NCBI GenBank assembly: GCA_964017155.1
Contig: OZ024856.1
Location: forward strand, 42,865,035 to 42,929,034
Source of the DNA: Oasisia sp. SBJ-2009
Taxonomy: Eukaryota; Annelida; Polychaeta; Sabellida; Siboglinidae
Length of the DNA: 64,000 nucleotides
Reading direction: 5' to 3'
A program made the translations under genes and the position numbers. Positions 12,677-23,104 of this stretch are shown here, one piece after another. A model generated the notes under the pieces. That model was not told the origin of the DNA. It was given only the letters and a program-made list of their open reading frames with translations, and did not search any database. Numbering within the stretch: position 1 is the first letter of the stretch; the number at the start of each line of letters is the position of its first letter.

Positions 12677-13624
12677 AAATGTGAGTTTCATTTTACAATT
12701 TTCCTAATTTTGGTATAACTTTGTAGCCGTTTTAAAGTTGATCAGATTTGTTGCGACAAGCTAAAATATCATTTCCATGGGCTCATTAAAGTGTGCATAT
12801 TTAACAGTGGTTCCTGTGTAGAATAAATCACTTATGGGGAATCCAAGTAGGTATATATTACTTTCATCACTCAAACTTCACAAAGTGGCACCACTGTACA
12901 TCATTTTGCTAATCAGTAGTTAGTTATATTAATACTGATGGAGCAAACATAAGTTCTGATACGATAGCAATTACCAAACCACAAAGCCCTTCTGAGATGC
13001 CTGGTGTATCATCTAATGTAGATACATGTCTGGTATGTTCACTAACTGTGTCTGATGTTGTTTCAGACAACTGTGACATCTGTAGAAAGGTGTTCTCATC
13101 AAAAGTATCTGCAGTGAAGTGACAAAGCTGCAACAAGTCGTACACAGTAACAACTACAAATGTCATGTCCTGCGCCCAACAAAACATTATCAAACAGCCA
13201 CATTTGTGAATTTGAGAAAAAGAGAACTTATGATTGACACTCGTGGAATAATAATTAATTTTCTTGTTTGAAGACAACAAGTCATTCACGGACTGAAATC
13301 AATCAAGTGTGACTAAAATAATCTCTGAGTGACGAATCACTTTTATATGTTGATGCACCTACAAGACATTCTTCTCAGAGTTAACTTTAGTGTTATGTGT
13401 GACGCATGTGGAAACGTTTCACAAAAAGGTGGTGTCTTAAAGACTGTTTTACACTAACATTGCTGAGAAACTTCAAATGTGATGCAGGTTGTTTACACAT
13501 GTCACTGAGTATTATCGAGTCATGTACTGCTGCCGTCTCGGTTGTCACACAACGTTGTACACGGGAAAACATTGAAGGCTCAGGTGTGCATCCACGCTGT
13601 GGTACAAACCTAAATGTGTAGTGA
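12677..13624 (+). pseudogene. ZNF unit 2, 5' block with degenerate upstream exon
   Basis: The block continues the 5' flank after the LINE. The ORF at 12,997-13,122 reads MPGVSSNVDTCLVCSLTV followed by DNCDICRKVFSSKVSAVK and then TGA. The homologous codon is CGA in units 3 and 4, where the frame stays open longer. Near 13,400-13,520 are finger-like remnants (ACGNVSQKGG, NFKCDAGC). If spliced to the array these could be upstream exons; the TGA would then inactivate or shorten this copy. Confidence 0.5.
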
Positions 13625-14812
13625 ATGAAAACAGGAATTTTCAATATGGCTGTGAATGTGAACACTTGTAATGTTGAGAAACGATTCAAATGTGACACTT
13701 GTGGTAGGAGTTTTTTACACAATAATGGATTGATTGAACATGTTCGCATCCATACTGGTGAGAAACCATATAAATGTGATACCTGCGGTGCACAATTCTC
13801 ACAAAGTGGTAGTTTGAAGTCCCATGTCCGTATTCACACAGGGGATAAACCATACAAATGTGATACCTGTGGTGCAAAATTCTCAAAAAGTGGTAGTTTG
13901 AAGTCCCATGTCCGTATCCACACAGGGGATAAACCATACAAATGTGATACCTGTGGTGCACAATTCTCAAAAAGTGGTACTTTGAAGTCCCATGTCCATA
14001 TCCACACAGGGGATAAACCATACAAATGTGATACCTGTGGTGCACAATTCTCAATAAGTAGTAATTTGAGGAAACATGTCCGTATCCACATAGGGGATAA
14101 ACCATACAAATGTGATACTTGTGGTGCACAATTCTCACACAGTAGTAGTTTGAACAGACATGTCCGTATCCACACAGGGGATAAACCATACAAATGTGAT
14201 ACCTGTGGTGCAAAATTCTCACAAAGTAGTAGTTTAAGGAAACATGTCCGTATCCACACAGGCGATAAACCATACAAATGTGATACCTGTGGTGCACAAT
14301 TCTCAGTAAGTGATAGTTTGAGGATACATGTCCGTATCCACACAGGGGTTAAACCGTATAAATGTGACACCTGTGGTGCACAATTTTCACAAAGTGGTAA
14401 TTTGAGGAAACATGTCCGTATCCACACAGGGGATAAACCATACAAATGTGATACCTGTGGTGCACAATTCTCACTAAGTGGTAATTTGAGGAAACATGTT
14501 CGTATCCACACAGGTGAGAAACCCTACAAATGTGACACCTGTGGTGCACAATTCTCACAAAATGGTCATTTGAAGTCCCACGTCCGTATGCACACAGGGG
14601 ATAAACCATACAAATGTGTTACCTGTGGTGCACAATTCTCACTAAGTGGTAATTTGTGGAAACATGTCCGTATCCACACAGGTGATAAACCATACAAATG
14701 TGACACCTGTGGTGCACAATTCTCACAAAGTGGTAATTTGAAGAAACATGTCCGTATCCACACAGGGATAAACCAATCAAATGTGATACCTGTAGTGCAC
14801 AATTCTCACTAA
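13625..14812 (+). CDS. C2H2 zinc-finger protein, 13 fingers, unit 2
   Basis: A 395-codon ORF from ATG MKTGIFNMAVNVNTC, chosen because the same start occurs in units 1 and 3. A leader finger ([19 protein letters not shown]) is followed by 12 near-identical 84-bp fingers of the form [12 protein letters not shown]5-L-x2-HVRIH with TGDKP/TGEKP linkers. Helix cores in order are QSGSLKS, KSGSLKS, KSGTLKS, ISSNLRK, HSSSLNR, QSSSLRK, VSDSLRI, QSGNLRK, LSGNLRK, QNGHLKS, LSGNLWK, QSGNLKK. Such arrays bind about 3 bp per finger, and the protein would be nuclear. No KRAB, BTB or SCAN domain is visible. The frame ends in the linker after finger 13, where CACAGGGGATAAACC has lost one G (about 14,766); the last 15 residues are out-of-frame. 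It may be a recent pseudogene or a C-terminally shortened protein. Confidence 0.75.
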   Translation: MKTGIFNMAVNVNTCNVEKRFKCDTCGRSFLHNNGLIEHVRIHTGEKPYKCDTCGAQFSQSGSLKSHVRIHTGDKPYKCDTCGAKFSKSGSLKSHVRIHTGDKPYKCDTCGAQFSKSGTLKSHVHIHTGDKPYKCDTCGAQFSISSNLRKHVRIHIGDKPYKCDTCGAQFSHSSSLNRHVRIHTGDKPYKCDTCGAKFSQSSSLRKHVRIHTGDKPYKCDTCGAQFSVSDSLRIHVRIHTGVKPYKCDTCGAQFSQSGNLRKHVRIHTGDKPYKCDTCGAQFSLSGNLRKHVRIHTGEKPYKCDTCGAQFSQNGHLKSHVRMHTGDKPYKCVTCGAQFSLSGNLWKHVRIHTGDKPYKCDTCGAQFSQSGNLKKHVRIHTGINQSNVIPVVHNSH

Positions 14813-15000
14813 GTGTTAGCTTGAGGAAACATGTCCATATCCACACAGGGGATAAACCATACAAATGTGATTCCTGTGGAGCACAATTCTCAGATAGTAG
14901 TAATTTGAAGAAATATGTCCGTATCCACACAGGGGATAAACCATACGCATGTGATACCTGTGGTGCACAATTCTCAAAAAGTTCTGATTTTAAGTTGTAG
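14813..15000 (+). pseudogene. Frameshifted continuation of the unit 2 array
   Basis: In the shifted frame from about 14,770, fingers with helices LSVSLRKH and DSSNLKKY follow (the second has lost a His). A last partial finger SKSSDFKL ends at TAG 14,998-15,000. These were the original C-terminal fingers before the 1-base deletion. Confidence 0.8.
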
Positions 15001-15440
15001 TTTGAAGGTCCATGTTGGTATCAATACAACCATACAAACTAGAATTACATGAAATAATCATGTTAACACTTGAGATTACTTGAAAACTGCATACGTCAGA
15101 ACAAGTTAATAATTGTCAAAGAATCTCTTTAAGCAGACAACATTAAAACAGTCTGCTGAAAGATTTTACCAGTGTTTACCATAGCCATTTGAAAACAAAC
15201 ATAATTATTTTCATTACTTTTAATATATGCTGGATCCGTATGTTTTTGACACATTCAACCTTTATTGATGTATTAACAATCACTTTGTTGAGTGATCAAG
15301 AAAGCAATACTGATTCAGAGAATATATTCTATATAACTATGTGCCAATACTTCAAATTGTTTTCATTCAGATTAGCAGTTCAGAGACTATGCAATGTTAA
15401 ACTGATGCTACATGTATATACACGTACATGGTGTTGTAGC
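15001..15440. other. ZNF unit 2 3' region, no gene
   Basis: Non-coding sequence homologous to 27,950-28,330 downstream of unit 3 (shared TTACATGAAATAAT, TTGCATACGTCA, GTTTTTGACACATT). It is probably an ancestral 3' UTR or flank. Confidence 0.5.
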
Positions 15441-16008
15441 TATAGGTCTATCGTATGTTGACTGTACACCTCACACTGTCACCCAACAGTGCTAATTACT
15501 GAAGCAGACACTGGACAGCCGGTATCCCCTGTGGTCCTTTCAGTGACCACAACCAGCTTTTGCTCAGAGCCAGAAGATGGATTAGCACCTGACAGTGACC
15601 ATAGGTCAATATCCCTTTTCTTCTTGAGTCAGGCTCCAGAGTGGCACCAGCGTATTCTGGCCTCCAGTCTGTCTTTCACATGGACCTGTCACATTTCCTC
15701 ACATGATCCTAACAGTTGTTAGCGTTGTCTCTTTTTGGGGGCAACATATTATTATGGACCTTCTCGCTTAACTTAACAATCCACAGATTGTGGCCTTTAC
15801 GTCTGTGGATACAGGTTTCTGAGAAATTGGTCACTGGGTCAGTGTGATGTAGCTTGCAAAATAAACGCCCTAGCACTGGTCTGTCTGTTGTGCTAATAAC
15901 CTTGGTGCCTATAAACTACGTCTGAATAAATATGATTTGCTTTTTTACACCGGTCCCTTTATATAGTAATATATATACTAAAAATGAAAGGTATTTGAAA
16001 AAGTATAT
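15440..16008. repeat. ZNF 3' block, MITE-interior homologue
   Basis: Homologous to 28,350-28,920 and to the interior of the hAT-like element at 59,340-60,215. Shared segments include AGATGGATTAGCACCTGA, CTGTGGATA and CCCTAGCACTGGTCTG. It ends with ATGAAAGGTATTTGAAAA just before the 28-bp repeats. Confidence 0.65.
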
Positions 16009-16125
16009 AGGGCATTCATACCAGCCGCACCATTATAGGGATTTCATACCAGCCATACCACTGTTGGGCTTTCATACCAGGCATACCATTGTAGGGTTTT
16101 CACACGTGCCCTACCTTTGTATAAT
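16009..16125. repeat. 28-bp minisatellite, short array (4 copies)
   Basis: Four copies of the CATACCAGCC subtype follow the 3' block directly, as in unit 1, but this array is far shorter than the 28 copies there. Confidence 0.85.
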
Positions 16126-16176
16126 ATATATAATATGTAAATATACCTTTTTTGTATGTGTATGTATATATATAGA

Positions 16177-16218
<42 letters not shown>

Positions 16219-16276
16219 CACACACATATATATATATATTTACATACCTTACACACACATATATATATATATAAAT
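16126..16276. repeat. (AT)n/(CA)n microsatellite
   Basis: Mixed AT, TATG and CACA tracts ending at CCCGGGACTGAATCATGAG, the same landmark as at 9,389. Confidence 0.9.
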
Positions 16277-16449
16277 ATACCCGGGACTGAATCATGAGTT
16301 ACTGTGTGAAACCATTGAAACCATTATACAACAAATGTTCACTGTAAATGGCGATATAATATAGTATAGCAGTGTCTTAGGAAACTACAGTGCAGCCATG
16401 CAACATCACTAGGCAAAACCAACAACAGTCGCTGTTTAGTTTTGTTTTC

Positions 16450-17075
16450 CATTGTAGGGCATATAAATATGCTCTACCATTGTAGGGCATTCACACCTGA
16501 TGTACCATTGTAAATCATTCACACCTGGTGTACCAATGTAGGGCATTCACACCTGATGAGCTAATGTAGGGCATTCACCCTTGACAACCAGTGTAGGGCA
16601 TTCACACCTGGTACACCATTGCAAGGCATTCACCCCAATCGTAATAATGTAGGGAATTCACACCTGCCGTAAGAATATAGGGCTTCACACTTGATATACC
16701 ATTTTAGGGCATTCACACCTGATGGACCAATTGAGGGCATGCATACCTGATGAACCAATGTAGGGCATTCACCCTTGATATACCAATGTAGAGCATTCAC
16801 ACCTGAATGACCTGATATACCATTGTAAGGCATTCACCCCAGTCGTACCAATGTAGGGTATTGACACCTGACATACCATTGTAGGGCATTCATTTTCTGC
16901 TGTACAAATGTAGATCATTCTCACATGATGTACCTATGTAGGGCATTCACACTTGACGTACAATTGTAAGGCATTCACACATGCGCTGACATCATAGGGC
17001 ATTCATACTTGTTGTATTGTCGTAGGGCATTTACATTAACCGAACGACTGTATAGCATTCACACATTGCTTACTT
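16450..17075. repeat. 28-bp minisatellite (about 22 copies)
   Basis: ATTCACACC-subtype units with the ordered terminal variants (CTTGTTGTATTG, then CATTTACATTAACC) before an AT run. Same organisation as 9,543-10,040. Confidence 0.9.
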
Positions 17076-17114
17076 TTGTATATATATATATATGTATACA
17101 TATATTATATATGA

Positions 17115-17629
17115 GATATGTCACACTATATAGCTTAAGCAAGATTGTTCACTGTATATTGTAAAATTATAATATATCAATGGCTTAGGAAATCACGTTG
17201 CAATTATACATCACTAGGTAAAACCAAACAACGGTCGTTGCATAGTGTTGTGGGTATTGGGTAACATAGATGAATCAACTAAACCAGTGGATCAACTAAC
17301 ACCACCTTCCCCTATTGATAGAGCGTCACCTGTGGCTCCACCTCGCGGGGTCAGGTTAATCGAAGTTCGTTACTTGCGTCCCCATCGAGTCGTAGAGAGA
17401 AAAGTGGGTGAGAAGTCCTCAAGTTTATTAACTTGAAAATTTAGTGAATGCTGCGTTTTCATGCCCTGCTCAAAGTTTGTTTGCTGTTGTAAGTAGCTAG
17501 GACTACACTAGTACACGTAGGATGATTCAAGTTTTTGATTATGTTTTATATACTTAATTGGGTACTGGTGCGGGCGATAATCGAGTGTCAAAATCCAAAC
17601 ACTGGGCTGGCTGGTATCTTGTGGTTTCT
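17115..17629 (+). repeat. ZNF unit 5' flank, copy B, left half
   Basis: Homologous to 10,080-10,570 and 55,730-56,145. It is interrupted after GGTATCTTGTGGTTTCT and resumes at 22,256 (GTAGTTTTTGGACATGG). Confidence 0.65.
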
Positions 17630-18284
17630 TAGTCTCGTTTAAGGAATTACGCTGAGAAGGAAGGTAGGACAAAACCCCCTCGGACAAAACCCCCTCCATA
17701 CATAACTCCATCAAGACATAAGCTCCTTCCGGACAAAACCCCCTCGGACAAAACCCCCTCATCATGACGTCATAGACTATGAGACTGACATAGACATTAG
17801 ATACTAGCCTCAAGAATTATCAAAAGGATTAAACTTAGTGGTCTTAGCTTGGTTGTATATTTGTGCATACTATATATAATATAGCGGATCGGTGGTGCTG
17901 AACAACAACAGTTATCCTGACATTTTCGCTTAACTTAATCTTAATAATTGTATAAATATATTTTTTAAACAAAATTGGACGCATTCAATTGTAATTATAA
18001 TTTTAAATGATATTTTAGTCGTCTTATAATGTATGTCTACTAATTTAAATTATATTTTTAGAAGATAATATATATATTTAACAATTTTAAAGGACATGTT
18101 ATATTTATTTATTTATTAACTAGTTTACACCACAATTATTGTTAAATAGATAATCTATTATTTTAATTTTGTCTTTATTTATTTATTATATATAATATAT
18201 TTGTTTCATTTTAAAGAACAAATTATGTACAATATGTATATCTTATATCTATAGCTTATGTTTATTTGCCATATTTCATTTTAT

Positions 18285-18318
<34 letters not shown>

Positions 18319-19058
18319 GGCACTATATGAGTCAACGCCAGACTACATTCCAATTCATCATGTAATGCACGTTGAATATGGCTATGAAGCTTTATTATTA
18401 TATTATATATATATATATTAGTGCTATCGCGATACTTGCGAAAGTTCGATACCGATATTTAGTCGTATCGCGATACTTCGATATTTTTGGTATCGAACGT
18501 CCACTATTCGATACCTTCGATATTTCGATACTCGACATCGTCATCGAGTCCATTCGACGAAGTCGATGCGAAGGCGCAACATCGTTGTTGATGACGACGT
18601 TGTTTACGGGAGCTATCACTACAGCGCTTCACAGCCTAAATTGACTTAGGCGTGGTTGTTTAAAAAATAATATAACATAAAATGTGAATTATTTTCTAAA
18701 ACTTTATTGTAGAATTAATCTATAATAACTGTTTTCTGTGTGCTATCTTAGCGTAGATCAGACTTCGCTTAGCCTTAGCCTCGTTACCCAAAGGGCCAAA
18801 CCAAGCCTTGGTTCGTATGTGACGCTCTCGTTTGGTGGCAGTACCATATGCCATCTTTCTCCCTACTTTATTTACGGTTACGCGTACAAAAAGACACATC
18901 CTATAGTTTTGTATAGAGTGTTTATTGCACGCACTAGTATTTATGAAACTAGTTTAATAATAATAATATAAATATTTATTTGAGCGCGATGCGGAGGTTA
19001 TGTTTATCCGGGTTCCGTTTGGTGGCGCCACCATTTGCCGTACACGATGCCCACAACC

Positions 19059-19220
19059 ATGGAGAACGCCAATAAGTCGCAACGTTCATCGCTAATAATT
19101 TGGCAGTTTTCCAACAAAGAGTGTCTGCTGTGCTAGAGGTGTCTCAAAGATAGCGGGGGAAATACATCGAATTTGACGAAACATGTCACCATTCAAGAAG
19201 CTATCAAAACGTGATGATCA
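19059..19220 (+). pseudogene. BED zinc-finger (ZBED/hAT transposase) relic
   Basis: An ATG in a good context (ACCATGG) at 19,059 opens MENANKSQRSS, then IIWQF, a C-x2-C (CLLC), an in-frame TAG, and GGNTSNLTKHV. This order (aromatic W-x-F, C-x2-C, GG-x-TSNL-x-KH) is the BED finger found at the N-terminus of hAT transposases. The second His is not clear and the frame closes soon afterwards. Sequence to about 19,380 stays partly open in another frame without recognised motifs. Confidence 0.6.
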
Positions 19221-19650
19221 ACTTTCATCGTATGGCGTCGTCGACGTCGTGGACAACGTCGCATTGCCATTGACTCGAGAACGTATTCTATCGAAATATT
19301 CGACAGTGAGCGAGCAATGGACATCTAGTTACAGTCGAAGCGAATCGCCATCGGTTGCCGAATCTACTAAGTAACTGCGGCAAACATCGCCAAGAAGTGA
19401 CACACAAGACGTGACTGATTAACGATGACGATGTGCTTACTGCATCTAGCGTCAGGGTACCTATGATCCACCGTTTTTGCGCAGTTGTCCGCGTTTTATT
19501 CACCTTTGATGTAAAGTTACGCAATTTAAATTATTCTCTATTCAAAGCATATTAATTGACGATTTCTACAAACACAAAAAAATAGTATGATACAATTTGG
19601 TGACAACATACCGGCAGTGATTACCTTCTCACCTAATGGCTAATAGGTCA

Positions 19651-19852
19651 CAGGGCCCAGGGGGGTCCCTAATGATCGACCGTTCGCGTTCAGCACATAA
19701 ACTTGAGTAAAGATGTGTCATACAACATGGATGCGCCCGTGGGCATGACATCAGTTTGCGTGTTTGTTTACACATATACAATTACGTTAGTACAGTAGCA
19801 GTCAACACCAAATTTATTGCATTTATGAAATGGTCGATCATTAGGGACCCTG
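19651..19852. mobile_element. Small MITE-like inverted repeat (CAGGG ends)
   Basis: A perfect 19-bp inverted repeat, GGGTCCCTAATGATCGACC, lies at 19,663-19,681 and 19,832-19,850. The outer ends read CAGGG on both strands, the left one with an 11-bp extra segment. The size (about 200 bp) and CAGGG termini suggest a hAT MITE, but no 8-bp duplication is evident. Confidence 0.55.
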
Positions 19853-20972
19853 TCGATGAAAGGTACCAACACGCTACTGTCACTCTCACTGTGACACTGC
19901 CAGTCACTGGCACTGGCCAAACAGATTCACCACTGGCAGAGCCAGAGGTAGAGGAAGAAACTGACCGGTTCTTGAAAACAGTTGCAAAAACATTATGGGG
20001 CTTGTTATGTATACTTGATAACTTGGTAATTTAAGTTTTATATAAAAATGAATAAAAATTGGTGTGAACTGGGAAGTGCAATTGTAATTTGTATTAATAT
20101 TTTTTTCTAAATAACAATATTATTAATTAGTGTTATTTTATTTTAATCGTCTATACAGTTTTGATGTTAAATCACAATTATCTTTACGATACAATTAATT
20201 ATAAAACAGTTATAACAGTGAGTGTGCAGCTGTGCTGGCAGTGGCACTATTATAAGTGATAGGTGTATTTATATTTAATATAATAATAACATATTATTTG
20301 TATGTTATGTTTCAGCAGTATTTGTTGATGGTCACTTTAGGAGACACACTGAATTGAAATTAAGCTGCTATAGTATAGTGTATTTACAAACAGCTGGGGT
20401 GAAGTACTGTTATTAATTAAAAATAATTCAGTGCAATTGATGAATTTATTTGTCCATAGGTGTTTTATTGCAATTGTCTTTATTGTTTTAATTTTATATT
20501 ACAGTTACCTTTTAGTTTTACAATAGTAATCAATTATATTGAAACTGTTGTTTGTTTACTTAAATAAAATGAAAATTGCATTTTAATCATTGTTTGCATG
20601 ACTATAAAATTATCACATATTTCCCTACTTGTAAGTGAAAAATGTGTGTGTTTCTGTGGCATTAGTCTAAGTGGATAGTAGTGTGTTTCTTTGGAGATCT
20701 CTACTGTACTGAATTACACTTAGAAGGTAAATTTTGAGTATTGAATAAAAATCTGGTAGCGATTGATATCGAAGAATTCTGGTATCGAACCAACAATATA
20801 TATCGATCGGTATCGAAGAATTCTGGTATCGAACCAGCACTACTTCTGTTGCATACTGTTTCTACTGGGAACTGTGTTCTATGTGAATATTAGACTTACA
20901 ACGTAAGTATCGAGTATCGAACAAAATTCAGGTATCGATCGGTATCGAACAAAACCTGGTATCGAACCAGCA

Positions 20973-20975
<3 letters not shown>

Positions 20976-21017
<42 letters not shown>
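20976..21017. repeat. (AT)n microsatellite
   Basis: AT run immediately right of the hAT-like element. Its partner lies left of 18,419. Confidence 0.9.
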
Positions 21018-21023
<6 letters not shown>

Positions 21024-22255
21024 TGGTATGTAATAAATGTAAATACATACCAAATATTTTATAATTACTAGCGTAGCAAAGGTGCTATTCTGTCTAGTAT
21101 CATTGATGAGGGGGTTTTGTCCGGAAATGGATTGTCTAGAAGGAATTATGTATGGAGGGGGTTTTGTCCAAGGGGGTTTTGTCCGGAAATGGCTTATGTC
21201 TAGAGGGAGTTATGTATGGAGGGGGTTTTGTCTGAGGGGGTTTTGTCCGGAGGGGGTTTTGTCCGCGCACCGCTGAGAAGACAGTCTGGTTACTTACTCG
21301 CCCGAATACTCGGCTTTTGTTTGTTTATCCGCGTGATCTATACAATACTGCCACCTCACGGACACTTCCATAATTTATTTTTTATAAACAACTGCAAATG
21401 TGTATTTATTTTGTGTTCATATAAGTTTAATTTTGAATAGTTTTTATAATACAGCATTATTTGATAAAAAGGTATCCTTGTTTAATTTGTATGCTACCTG
21501 TGTGGGGCTAGACAATGCTGCCATCTCTGTTTACAGCTTACTATTTTGACAGTCTGTGATCACAGTTAATCAGGCAACGATTCATACATTTACTTTAATT
21601 AACTTATTCATTTAATTGGCATATATTTATACTATTTTATTTACTATTTACAACATATTTATACTATTTTACTTATTTATTCATTTTTAATATAGTGTGT
21701 AGTTGTGTGCCAATGTAAGTCTGTATTTTAAAGTATCATATTTGTTTTATTAGTATATCCTCATTTTATCAAAGTAGTATTGTATTAATGTTTTAGTATT
21801 ATTATTATTTATATATATATTTATTATTATTATGTTATTAGTATGTATTTTTAGTATCATTATTTTAGGAATAATCATTGTAAAGCGCCCCAGAACAATT
21901 ATTTGGATGTTGCGCTATATAAGAAATAAACTTTTATTATTATTAAGGATTCTGGTTAATCCTGCTGTAATTCTTATTTTATCAACAACTGTAAATTTGA
22001 ATTTTTCTTACTTTTGTGTTAATATAAGTTCAATGTTGAATACTTTTCATATGATATCATTATCTTATACAAGTATATCGTTATTTTTATTTCATAGTTT
22101 TATTTCATAGTTTCATCATCCAATCAGCGTCTCTACCCTAATCTGGGGTAAGGCCGCCCTGGCGGGTCTAAAATGCCGACCCATTGTTTCCCCAAGCGGG
22201 TGAGAGGGGCTTAAAAGTGCTGCCACCTCACTTGAGCCTGGGTAACCGAGGCTAG

Positions 22256-23104
22256 TAGTTTTTGGACATGGGGACGTGGTCTCTGATGATTCGGCCTAAA
22301 ACGTATTCGACCCATTCAGCTGAATCATCCTGTTTCTGCAAGCGGTGAAGTTTGACCAACTTGCGTTCGTCTGGGCCGAATCAGCTCTATCTATGATCTA
22401 CAACCATAGATTATACAGTCAATTCATTTATATAATCTATGCTGCAACCAGTGTCGGTGAAGACCAAAGTACATACTACATAACAAGAGCAAAATGAATC
22501 GTCTACAGATCAATAAAATATGTAATATTTTCATATGGGTCATTCTGTTCATTAAAAACTAACATCCTAAAGATGTGAGTTTCATTTTACAATTTCCTAA
22601 AATTAATGTTGGTATAACTTTGTAGCTTTTTATCAGATTTGTTGCGACAAGCTAAAGGAGCATTTTCACGGGCTCGTTAAAGTGTGCATATTTAACAGTG
22701 GTTCATGTGTAGAATAAATGACTTATGGGGAATCCATATAGGTACTTTTGCATTTTAGGTCCGAACTTTAAAAACAAAAACTAGGCTCTCACTGTCAGAA
22801 ATGTTTATGCCGTGCATCCACAATACTGCTACTATACACCTGTGCTGCTGTGATTAGATGAACTTTGTTGTCTTATATCAACCAAAATGTACCGAAAATA
22901 CACTCATCTTCAGTGTATATATTACTTTCATCACTCGAACTTCACAAAGTGGCGCCACTGTACATATTTTTGCCAATCAGTAGTTAGTTATATGAATACA
23001 GATAGAGCAAACATAAGTTATGATACGATAGCAATTACCAAACCACGAAGCCCCTCTAATATGACTAGTGCATCATCTAATGTAGATACATGTCTGGTAT
23101 GTTC
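22256..23104 (+). pseudogene. ZNF unit 3 5' flank and 5' block, left part
   Basis: Resumes the flank interrupted at 17,630 and continues into the upstream exon region. The frame ISYDTIAITKPRSPSNMTS followed by ASSNVDTCLVCS runs up to the MITE at 23,105. The same peptide frame is seen in unit 4. Confidence 0.5.

Larger units (their letters stand above)
18419..20975. mobile_element. hAT-like element inserted in an AT microsatellite
   Basis: The left end starts TAGTGCTATCGCGATAC and the right end, reverse-complemented, TAGTGCTGGTTCGATACC. Both are followed by repeated TATCGAA/TTCGATA motifs, and AT repeats lie on both outer sides. The element contains a BED-finger relic, which fits a hAT origin. 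Most of the interior is AT-rich and non-coding. Confidence 0.6.
17660..21270. mobile_element. 3.6-kb element with TIRs built of GGACAAAACCCCCTC repeats
   Basis: The left end (about 17,667-17,760) carries four GGACAAAACCCCCTC units and a CATACATAACTCC spacer. The right end (about 21,098-21,262) carries the same units and spacer in inverted orientation, seven units in all. CGCTGAGAAG flanks both ends (17,650-17,659 and 21,271-21,280). A 9-10 bp duplication with repeat-rich terminal inverted repeats fits a Mutator-like element. No MULE transposase is visible inside, so it is probably non-autonomous. Confidence 0.6.
17630..22255. mobile_element. Outer 4.6-kb insertion with TAGYCTCGKTTA ends
   Basis: The block splits a flank that is continuous at 10,560-10,590. 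Its ends are TAGTCTCGTTTA on the left and, reverse-complemented, TAGCCTCGGTTA on the right. The flanking 9-mers GTGGTTTCT and GTAGTTTTT match at 7 of 9 positions and could be the target duplication. A second internal duplication is seen (about 58 bp around CAACTGYAAAT at 21,389 and 21,985). No transposase is recognisable and the superfamily is unassigned. It contains the elements listed next. Confidence 0.55.

Noticed and set aside
13686..14930. Long minus-strand ORFs opposite every zinc-finger array (for example 13,686-14,297, 13,834-14,511, 61,782-62,459)
   Set aside because: They are periodic 84-bp shadows of the fingers (repeated [13 protein letters not shown] or [15 protein letters not shown] strings), without independent support.
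17245..17436. 63-codon ORF in ZNF flank copy B as a gene
   Set aside because: The frame is shared only in part by copy A, which has stops, and there is no motif; treated as flank.
18372..18644. ORFs over the TATCGAA repeats as coding
   Set aside because: They run across the terminal arms of the hAT-like element and its AT flank and contain no domain.
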